DNA of 20,821 bases from a virus. The position numbers were made by a program, and so were the translations under genes. Positions 1-6,698 of this stretch are shown here, one piece after another; the first letter of the stretch is position 1; every line of letters begins with the position of its first letter. The stretch lies in the IMG/VR virus record IMGVR_UViG_3300032156_001598, positions 1 to 20,821 of that record; one strand, given 5' to 3'. The notes under the pieces were generated by a model. It searched no databases, had not been told where the DNA came from, and saw only the letters and a list, made by a program, of their open reading frames with translations.

Positions 1-741
1 GCTGACGTGATATTTCTTGGCCAAATTAAAAGCGTCTCTTTTAAGGGGATCCAGGCCGATGTCGAGTGCGTCGGGTTTGAGCACTTTTTAAAGATGCCGA
101 TCCCGACCGAAAGATATCAGATCACCTGCAACTGGAAGGTGTTTGATTCAAAGTGCAACGGCGTCTCCGTATCAAGCGTAAATCGCGGGAGAGCGGGCAA
201 TGTCGCCACCATAGAAACTAAGATTGCTCACGAACTCGTTCCTGGAGATTGGGCCGTTATTTCTGAGATGGGGAGCGCGGGTTATGATGGAACGTGGGAG
301 GTCGCTTCTATTCCCGACACGATGCATTTTACTTATGTTAATGCAGGGGCAAATGAAGGGGAAACTGCTGACACCGGAGGAGCAATAGTTCGTGATATGA
401 AGATAAAATATAAAGTTCCGGTTACGGTAACACTTGATCCTACAAAGACTATATTGACGGCCATTATCTTTGGCACATATACCGCAGGTTATTTTATTGG
501 GGGCACTGTGGAATTTGGAGTTGAAAAAAGAACCATAGTTGCTCACTCAGTTAATACAATTACTATGTCTTATCGCATGATTAACCTTGATCTTAATAAC
601 GATGATATTTCTGATGGCGATGTGGATGTTTATCCAGGATGTGATGGGCGGGCGGCGACGTGCAGAGATAAGTTTGATAATATCTTTAACTTTTTTGGGC
701 ATCCATACATTCCGATCGAAAATCCGGCGATGAGGACGTGA
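1..741 (+). CDS. Phage BR0599/DUF2163-family tail assembly protein (5' partial)
   Basis: The frame is open to the left edge, so the GTG at 7 is probably not the true start and the gene begins outside the window. The C-terminus shows the family hallmark GCDGRAATCRDKFDNIFNFF followed by GHPYIPIENPA. This corresponds to the Cys-x-kFxN-xxNFxGxPxiP ending of BR0599-type proteins, which sit before NlpC/P60 peptidases in GTA-like and siphophage tail-tip clusters. Residues about 55-128 (counted from the GTG) hold a beta-rich segment with GYDGTWEVASIP and HFTYVNAG. It interrupts the usual run between FDSKCNG and IKYKVPVTV and looks like an inserted Ig-like or decoration domain. The stop overlaps the start of the peptidase gene, implying translational coupling. 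The family call is firm; the exact structural role in the distal tail is inferred from synteny. Confidence 0.8.
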   Translation, partial: ADVIFLGQIKSVSFKGIQADVECVGFEHFLKMPIPTERYQITCNWKVFDSKCNGVSVSSVNRGRAGNVATIETKIAHELVPGDWAVISEMGSAGYDGTWEVASIPDTMHFTYVNAGANEGETADTGGAIVRDMKIKYKVPVTVTLDPTKTILTAIIFGTYTAGYFIGGTVEFGVEKRTIVAHSVNTITMSYRMINLDLNNDDISDGDVDVYPGCDGRAATCRDKFDNIFNFFGHPYIPIENPAMRT

Positions 742-1199
742 TGGAATATTTTTTTGACGATAAAGAAAAACAGAGAGAGTTGAAAAAGATACTGGATAGT
801 TGGATCGACCCCCCCACTCCCTTCCGGCACCAGTGTGGTGTGAAAGGCCTTGGATGCGATTGCGCCTATTTTGTGGCAAGAGTTTTTGAAGAGATTGGCG
901 TCTTGCAATGGAGAAAGAATCTAATGCCTGACTATCCGAAGGACTGGCATCTTCACAACACGAGGGAGTTGCTGAAAGAAACGATCGAGAAAGAATTTAG
1001 GTGCGAGAGCATCGGGTTTGAATCCTTTCTTAATGGAGACATGGTTCTTCTTCACTATAGGAAGGCGGCCTCACACGTTGGGATATTTTTTGATGGCCAT
1101 TTATATCAGGCGATTGAGATGGTTGGGGTATGTCGAGCCTCTGCTCAGGAGAAAGGTCTGAGAAAACGGATGCGGTTCGCTTATCGAATTTTAGTGTGA
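741..1199 (+). CDS. NlpC/P60-family phage tail peptidase
   Basis: A predicted cysteine peptidase of about 152 residues, of the kind phage tail tips carry to open peptidoglycan during DNA entry. The nucleophile lies in GLGCDCAYFV (the second Cys of the pair, in the family DC motif) and the catalytic His in ASHVGIFFDG. The NGDMVLLHY segment matches the usual GD-x-V strand before the His. The length is normal for the phage NlpC family. A GTG at 738 directly precedes the ATG at 741; I prefer the ATG, which overlaps the upstream TGA by one base. The order BR0599 protein, NlpC peptidase, tail hub is conserved in many siphophages and GTAs. Here an endonuclease gene separates the peptidase from the hub. 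Confidence 0.85.
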   Translation: MEYFFDDKEKQRELKKILDSWIDPPTPFRHQCGVKGLGCDCAYFVARVFEEIGVLQWRKNLMPDYPKDWHLHNTRELLKETIEKEFRCESIGFESFLNGDMVLLHYRKAASHVGIFFDGHLYQAIEMVGVCRASAQEKGLRKRMRFAYRILV

Positions 1200-1213
1200 T
1201 TTTTGGGGATTGT

Positions 1214-1741
1214 ATGAAAGAATTATGTTTGAAAGGCAAATATTCAAATTTTACCACTAAACTTGATGATGTTTGGTTTGATTTCTTTAAAGATTGGAAT
1301 ATAACTGGGTTGGCCGGAAAAACAGGTATTATTTATGCTTGGGGACGTCCTAAGCATGCTCCCTTTGACACCCCATCTCGATATCTCCATCGTATCATTT
1401 TAAATGCTCCTAAAGGTATCTTCACCGATCACAAAGACCGGAATGGTTTAAACAATCAAGAAGATAATCTTCGTCTTTGTACTAATCGTCAAAACCAATT
1501 GAATTCTAAGAAACGTATGGGAACTTCTTCTCGTTTCAGAAATGTTTGCTTTAACTATAAAAATCACAGATGGCAGGCTTCAGCAAAATTAAAGGAAAAA
1601 TTAATATATCTTGGATGTTTTGTAACTGAAGAGCAAGCCGCTATTGCTTATAATGATTTTGCAGTAGAAAACTATGATCCTGAATTTGTGATTTATAATC
1701 AAGTGGACTCTATATGTAATGAATTGGGGATATTAAAATGA
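1214..1741 (+). CDS. HNH-AP2 homing endonuclease
   Basis: A 175-residue freestanding homing endonuclease. An HNH core lies at residues about 57-90 (YLHRIILNA, then TDHKDRNGLNNQEDNLRLCT, giving the His, Asp-His and Asn positions). It is followed by an AP2-type DNA-binding domain at about 105-160 (SSRFRNVCFNYKNHRWQAS and LGCFVTEEQAAIAYNDFA). The open frame extends upstream to 1130 inside the peptidase gene, but the ATG at 1214 with GGGGA just before it is the sensible start. The TGA overlaps the ATG of the next gene at 1738. The octamer TTGGGGAT occurs at both 1203-1210 and 1724-1731, which may mark the insertion limits. Its likely role is selfish spread within phage genomes; target not determined. 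Confidence 0.85.
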   Translation: MKELCLKGKYSNFTTKLDDVWFDFFKDWNITGLAGKTGIIYAWGRPKHAPFDTPSRYLHRIILNAPKGIFTDHKDRNGLNNQEDNLRLCTNRQNQLNSKKRMGTSSRFRNVCFNYKNHRWQASAKLKEKLIYLGCFVTEEQAAIAYNDFAVENYDPEFVIYNQVDSICNELGILK

Positions 1742-3885
1742 GCACGGGACAATGGATCGGCGCAATCCTTGGCGCCATCGTAGGGTTTATTATTGGTGGT
1801 TGGTATGGTGCTATTTATGGTGCCATCATAGGTTATTCTCTCGGCGGCATCGTTGACCCTGTTAAACCGGATGTTAAACAACCCGGTGCTCCCGCACCGC
1901 AAGGGCTTCAGATCATGACCAACGTGATTGGGAACCCGATCTTTGACGTGCTCGGAACGGCGAAGATCACGGGGCAACTGTTATTTTTTGGAAAGGAGTT
2001 TAATCGACCTATCTGGTATCGGCCAGCAAAAGGAGTTCGGGCAATCAGCGGGTATAAGTATTATGCTTCTTGGGCATTGGGCATCTGCATGGGGCCAGCA
2101 GATTGTTTATACACTGTCTTTAGGGATCAAGACCCAATTTGGGAAGGGGAGTTAACACGCCCTGAATCTGGTGGAGAGGCGACGATCCAGATCGAGGGAG
2201 GAGGGACGATGGTTTTTTACTTTGGCACGGATGACCAAATGCCAAACGTTAATGCTGGAACTCTTATTCCTGATCCGACCCTAAACACGGGATACCGCCA
2301 TCTTTGTTGGGCATTCTTTGACGCTTTCTTTATGAACGAATATAACCGGATGCCATCAATGTCGTTTGTGGTGAAAAAAATTCCACCAATGTTTGATGAA
2401 CCTACGAGCCAGATCCAGACCTATGACATAAATCCTGCCCATGCACTGTGGCACACGTTAATAGAAAAGGCGGGACTTCCGGTAGAATGGGTTGATCCAG
2501 TAGATTTTTTGGCGGTTGCAACAGAATTGTTTGGAGAAGGACGAGGGATTAGCATTCTTTTTGACGTTCATCAAGCCACCTTGAATTATCTTGAGGCAAT
2601 CAACAGCCACGTAGATTGTATCTTGCGCTATGGGTCAGATGGAAAATTTCACCCTAAACTAATACGGTACGTTGATCCGACCGATTTGCCTATTATCAAC
2701 GAATCAAAGTTGCTTGAAGAACCGACCTTTTCCCGTAGAAGTTGGATCGACACCATCAACGAGGTGAAGGTGCAATACTCGGAGATTCTTGGAGAAAGAC
2801 CGTCCCCTTACACCCATGTTTATGGAGTTCAAGGGTATCCATCGAGTAGTCCTTGGGCTGGACAGACAAAACTTGTGAAGCGAAATATGAGTGATTTAAG
2901 TTTTGTCTCTGAGGTTAATCTTGGGGATTATTCTCAGAGTGGAATAGCCAACCGGCCTGGAATTAAATATGTTCCTTCGGAGGATACACTCATAGTATTG
3001 TCGCATGACATTAGTCTTGGGGGAGCAGATCCAGATTGGAGAATCCAAAAGAGAAAAGCCTCTGACTTATCTTCAATATATAGTTTTATCTATGATCCAG
3101 GTTTACCCACTAACTATTCTGGCCGAACATGGTCGCATATTCTTTTAAGCGATGATGGAGTTTCATTTTATTGTTGGATGACAGACGATAGTTCACTTTC
3201 ACAAGTATTCCAGAAAAGAAATATCTCAGACGGGTCTTTAGTGTGGTCAAGAGTTTTTGGGACATTCCCTGGGTATCATGGATATAAGGATGTTTGTCTT
3301 TATGGTGGGAATATTTATGCGATTGGGAAGGATTACTATAATCGCTTGTATCTATGCAAATTTACAGAAGGCAATGTGGATGTTTGGGCATGGCGGGATA
3401 CCGTAAACATGGATTATTATTATGGTGCAGGTATCTACGTAGATGCAGGCGGAATCTATGTAGGTTATTATAAGGGCACGACCGATTACTGGACAGTTCA
3501 AAAATGGACTGATAAGAGTATTCCAACTTTAGTTTGGACTCAATCTCCAGGTGCCAATCGAATCCCATATAAAATCATCGATGATGGAACTGGGGCCAAT
3601 ATTATCATTGTTGGTGGTTCAGGAGCAGCTCTTTATGAAAAGCGAGCGAAAGCTGATGGAACTCTTATCTGTACTGGAGGATGGCAGGTTGGCAACACAA
3701 ACTGTGCTTTGGATTTAACCCCTGTCTATGATGGAATATTCTATGTTGGTGGAGATGATTTTGGAGGGTCAACTGGCTCTTACAGAGCCAGATATGAGAA
3801 AGTACGTTCCAGTGATTTAGTAACAGAGGCTTTTGTGGTTGACATAGATAGGCCAGTAACCTCTGGAATTACAATTGGTTTATGA
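1738..3885 (+). CDS. Phage tail hub/tip protein with propeller-like C-terminal half
   Basis: A 715-residue structural protein. Residues about 7-38 form a Gly-rich hydrophobic stretch (IGAILGAIVGFIIGG onward), as in the N-termini of tail-tip fibre/hub proteins. The middle, with SRRSWIDTINEVKVQYSE near residue 340, matches the part of phage tail hub proteins where a WxxTxNEVxVxY strand occurs. From about residue 375 the sequence changes to a six-fold degenerate repeat (LVKRNMSDLS, IQKRKASDLSS, FQKRNISDGSLVW, VQKWTDKSIPTLVW, YEKRAKADGTLI, YEKVRSSDLVT). This looks like a beta-propeller. The ORF then stops, and the usual continuation of the hub fold appears in the next ORF in another frame. The propeller therefore looks inserted, and may have split an ancestral single gene. 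The family assignment comes from motifs and synteny; receptor or glycan binding is inference. Confidence 0.7.
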   Translation: MSTGQWIGAILGAIVGFIIGGWYGAIYGAIIGYSLGGIVDPVKPDVKQPGAPAPQGLQIMTNVIGNPIFDVLGTAKITGQLLFFGKEFNRPIWYRPAKGVRAISGYKYYASWALGICMGPADCLYTVFRDQDPIWEGELTRPESGGEATIQIEGGGTMVFYFGTDDQMPNVNAGTLIPDPTLNTGYRHLCWAFFDAFFMNEYNRMPSMSFVVKKIPPMFDEPTSQIQTYDINPAHALWHTLIEKAGLPVEWVDPVDFLAVATELFGEGRGISILFDVHQATLNYLEAINSHVDCILRYGSDGKFHPKLIRYVDPTDLPIINESKLLEEPTFSRRSWIDTINEVKVQYSEILGERPSPYTHVYGVQGYPSSSPWAGQTKLVKRNMSDLSFVSEVNLGDYSQSGIANRPGIKYVPSEDTLIVLSHDISLGGADPDWRIQKRKASDLSSIYSFIYDPGLPTNYSGRTWSHILLSDDGVSFYCWMTDDSSLSQVFQKRNISDGSLVWSRVFGTFPGYHGYKDVCLYGGNIYAIGKDYYNRLYLCKFTEGNVDVWAWRDTVNMDYYYGAGIYVDAGGIYVGYYKGTTDYWTVQKWTDKSIPTLVWTQSPGANRIPYKIIDDGTGANIIIVGGSGAALYEKRAKADGTLICTGGWQVGNTNCALDLTPVYDGIFYVGGDDFGGSTGSYRARYEKVRSSDLVTEAFVVDIDRPVTSGITIGL

Positions 3886-3911
3886 GTACAGATGGAGCAC
3901 TTATAATATTA

Positions 3912-5326
3912 TGACGGTGGAAATTCGACAATCAACGGCTGACCCGATCGCGGTGGATACGGGAAACATCGGTGTTCAGGGAAGAGTTGTCTCAAAGACA
4001 ATTCAACTGGCGCTATTTACTACAAATAAAAATGCCGTCTGGGGCGGGCGCCAGCATCTTCTTAAATCTTCTTATCCCTTTGCTATGTTGCAGTTGGTGG
4101 CAAATCGGAAGGCATTTCAGTTGGAGGTTGGGGATTGCTTCAAATATACTTATTTAAAACACGGGATTAGTAACGCTGTTTTTAGGGTGCTTCAAAAGGA
4201 GGAGCAGGAACTTGAGTCTGAGAACATCGTCATCAGCGCCATTGAGGACTTCTACTTCATCTCTCGGGTGATCGATGAGTACACGATCCCAACGGACAAC
4301 ACTATTCCAAGACCCGATTATACTTTGATCCCATTCACTAAGCAGATGGCAATGGAGGTTCCTTATGCGATGACTGATAACATTGACCCTGAAATTATTT
4401 TGGTCGCAAGCCGGGAAGGTCTGTTTGATCTTGGTTTCGATGCCTACATAAGCATTGACAATGGAGTCTCATATTCTCTCTTATCAAATAATGTGGGCAA
4501 CCTTGTCTCGTTTGGGCAGGTGGTCAATTTTGCTTATTCTGAGACTTATATGATCGATGATACCGAGATTGGATTTATCGTGGAATTTAGGAATGAGGCG
4601 GACGCCGCTCTTGTGGAGACGACGACGTGGGTGAACACGATCGCTGGGATTGAGAACATTGCTTTAATGGGAAGTGAGATCATATTTTTTAAGACTATAG
4701 TTCCTGTGTCTGGGCTGAAGTATAGGATCACGAACATCATCCGTGGAAGAATGGACACGGTGAAAGCCAACCATGTGATAGGGACGAACTTTTATATGTT
4801 GAGCAGGGATTTAATGTTTTTATCCCATGAGGAGATTGTGGTAGGCGTGAACAGGGATTTTAAACTCGTCCCTTACAACGTTCGGAAGCGAGGGGACATA
4901 TCGCTTGCCACGCCGATTGACTTTAACATTATAGGCAGGTGGCGAACGCCCTATATCCCAGGAAATTTTAATTCGAATGGGGGAAACTTTGCCGCAAGAT
5001 ACGATGACGATATCATCCTAACTTGGTCTCCTCGTTATAGAGGGAAAGGAGCGGGGATTGGAGTTCCGGGGGTCGTCACCTCCGAATCGGATAGAGAAGG
5101 TTTATTTAAGATTGAAATTTGGGTGGGTGGGATCAAAGTTGATACGGTCAACGCCATCGATGCGGCTTCATGGACTTATACCGAGGCGATGAACCTCTTT
5201 GATAATGGCTCGCTTGCCGAAGAGGTCTTGTTTAAGATTTCAAACTATCGGGCGGAGAACGGCGTCCTATATGAATCCGCTCAGGCGGAGGTCGTTTGCA
5301 AAAGGAACTATGTCCCATCATCGTAA
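3912..5326 (+). CDS. Phage tail hub protein, C-terminal part
   Basis: The frame is open from TTG 3875, overlapping the previous gene by 11 bases. The ATG at 3912 (MTVEIRQSTADPIAVD) has GGAG about 15 bases upstream; the start is uncertain. The segment DTGNIGVQGRVVSKTIQLAL, then SSYPFAMLQLVANRKAFQLEVGD, follows the pattern of tail hub/tip proteins in which a region reading 'sP...l..nrka..levGD' follows the NEVxVxY strand. In this genome that strand sits in the preceding ORF, so the two ORFs together resemble one ancestral gene interrupted by the propeller segment. The rest is beta-rich, ending in fibronectin-like strands (EGLFKIEIWVGG, AEEVLFKISNYRAENG). An AGGAGG-like site follows the stop and precedes the next short ORF. 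Confidence 0.7.
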
Positions 5327-5341
5327 AATCGGAGGAGCAAG

Positions 5342-5548
5342 ATGACCACAGTCGCTCCCCGTACGGGAGCGTGGATTGAAACTATAATATTTAACTCCCA
5401 TGTTGATCATATCATACCCTTAAGCAAAGGAGGATTACATCATCCTGATAATCTTCAGATACTTGATGGAAAATTAAATGACTCAAAGAAAGATAAGTGG
5501 CCTTTATCAGAAGAAGAAAACAAAAGATACAAAGGGTTAAGACTCTAA
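5342..5548 (+). CDS. Short HNH nuclease ORF whose N-terminus is a CRISPR repeat
   Basis: A 68-codon ORF with a good Shine-Dalgarno (CGGAGGAGCAAG) before ATG 5342. Codons 4-14 (VAPRTGAWIET) are simply the translation of the 32-bp CRISPR repeat at 5351-5382, so that part is probably not a protein domain. From residue 19 the sequence is an HNH core, HVDHIIPLSKGGLHHPDNLQ then ILDGKLNDSKKDKW, retaining Asp22-His23, Asn37 and Asn46. The upstream zinc-knuckle or strand half normally seen in phage HNH proteins is missing. It could be a decayed homing endonuclease truncated by arrival of the repeat, or a minimal ORF kept as an mRNA context for the repeat. The flanking starts look alike: this ORF begins MTT, and so does the next gene at 5565. 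Confidence 0.55.
   Translation: MTTVAPRTGAWIETIIFNSHVDHIIPLSKGGLHHPDNLQILDGKLNDSKKDKWPLSEEENKRYKGLRL
5351..5382 (+). CRISPR. Solitary type I-C CRISPR repeat unit (copy 1)
   Basis: A 32-bp sequence with the form of a type I-C repeat: GTC, stem CGCTCCC, loop CGTAC, stem GGGAGCG, then the 3' segment TGGATTGAAAC. No second repeat or spacer lies nearby, so this is not an array. It is sense to the late operon and lies within the first codons of the short HNH ORF. Known Cas5d (type I-C) processing cuts at the stem base after position 21. In this copy that would leave an 11-nt handle joined to downstream mRNA. A base-for-base identical copy is at 18939-18970 on the other strand. Confidence 0.88.
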
Positions 5549-5564
5549 ATAAAAGGAGAAGTTT

Positions 5565-6689
5565 ATGACAACACCTCGTTACGATTTGCATACCATAGAT
5601 TACTCGGTGCAAGGTTGGGACGTAATCATGGCCACCGATATGGAAAAGATCGACGACATGATGCCAACCAGAATCATTGGAATGCTCGGGGAAACGGTGA
5701 CGGCGCATCAGCCTCTCTACCTTAAAGCAGCAGATAGCAAATGGTATAAGGCGCAGGCCAATGGAGCAAAACAGCCGTGCCAAGGTTTGGCAGTTGAGGG
5801 TGGAGATGCTTCTGATGAGATCAGAATCCATCGGATGGGTGAGATCATCAATGCCGGGTGGGCTTGGGGAACGATTGGTGGTGCAATATATCTCGATCCA
5901 TTAAACGCTGGGGCATTGACTCAAACTCCACCAGATGCAAATATCCAGATCATTGGTTATGCCTTGTCAGCGACTAAGATGCTTGTGATGATCGAATCCG
6001 TTGGGGTGGCTGGAGGGGCAAGTCTTACTGCTGACAATAGGTTTACGGGGCATCAAACCTTTCAAGGACGTGTGAACGTCGCCGTTTCAGTTGGCGGCAC
6101 GGTGGATGCGATCACCGCTGTGTTCTCTCCAACCTTCACAGCCCTTGTAGATAAAATGGAAGTGATAATTAGGGCAGCGGGAGCTAATACAATTACAACG
6201 CCGACTTTTGCACCAGATGGACTTGTTGCAAAAACAATCGTTAAAGAGAATCTTGCTGCGCTTGCCGCAAGTGATATTATAGGTGCAGGCCATGAGTTGC
6301 ATCTAATTTATAATGTTACGGCTGATAAATGGGTATTATTCAACCCGAAGGGGTATGTCGCCGCTTCTCAAACTATCAGTCGTGGTGGAACGATTCTTTC
6401 CCCAACAGGAGCTATCAACGTAATTGTCTGGCGAGCACCATATGCCTGCACCGTGACCAACGTTAGAGGATATCGGGTTGGCGGAACTGGGGCAACGATC
6501 AACGCGAGATTGAATGGGGCAAGTAACCATCTGGCTGCTGCCTTGTCCCTCACCAATGCGGATGAGTGGATGGATGGTGGCGCGGTGCAGAACACAGCTT
6601 ATGTCGCGGGAGATAAACTTGAGATCATGGTCGTAACGGTGGCTGGATCTCCAACACAGGTTGCTATTCAGGTTGATCTAACAATATAA
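5565..6689 (+). CDS. Phage tail fibre-like structural protein
   Basis: A 374-residue protein with a strong ribosome site (AAAAGGAGAAGTTT) before ATG 5565. Residues about 30-145 (GMLGETVTAHQPLYLKAADS onward to IIGYALSATKMLVMIES) resemble the small beta-barrel module found in phage fibre and decoration proteins: 'place-holder' strands carrying value/status sites (GLAVEGGDASDEIRIHRMGE). A central Ala/Thr-rich beta region follows. The C-terminal 100 residues (SRGGTILSPTGAINVIVWRA, TVTNVRGYRVGGTGATINAR) look like a beta-sandwich receptor-binding tip. There is no signal peptide or membrane segment. It lies between the tail hub genes and the spike gene. I recognise the type, not a named family; adhesion is inferred. 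Confidence 0.65.
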   Translation: MTTPRYDLHTIDYSVQGWDVIMATDMEKIDDMMPTRIIGMLGETVTAHQPLYLKAADSKWYKAQANGAKQPCQGLAVEGGDASDEIRIHRMGEIINAGWAWGTIGGAIYLDPLNAGALTQTPPDANIQIIGYALSATKMLVMIESVGVAGGASLTADNRFTGHQTFQGRVNVAVSVGGTVDAITAVFSPTFTALVDKMEVIIRAAGANTITTPTFAPDGLVAKTIVKENLAALAASDIIGAGHELHLIYNVTADKWVLFNPKGYVAASQTISRGGTILSPTGAINVIVWRAPYACTVTNVRGYRVGGTGATINARLNGASNHLAAALSLTNADEWMDGGAVQNTAYVAGDKLEIMVVTVAGSPTQVAIQVDLTI

Positions 6690-6698
6690 GGAGAAATT

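Noticed and set aside
2800-3885. Intein in the tail hub gene
   Set aside because: No Cys/Ser splice-site blocks, no terminal HN-C/S/T, and no homing endonuclease motifs; the repeats are propeller-like and the downstream half is in another frame.
3870-3915. Programmed frameshift joining the two tail hub ORFs
   Set aside because: No slippery heptamer; +1 movement at TTA TGA would give poor re-pairing, and the second ORF has its own possible starts. A gene split is more likely.
5351-5382. A CRISPR array starting at the repeat
   Set aside because: No second copy follows at spacer distance on either side of either repeat, and no cas genes are present; only solitary repeats.
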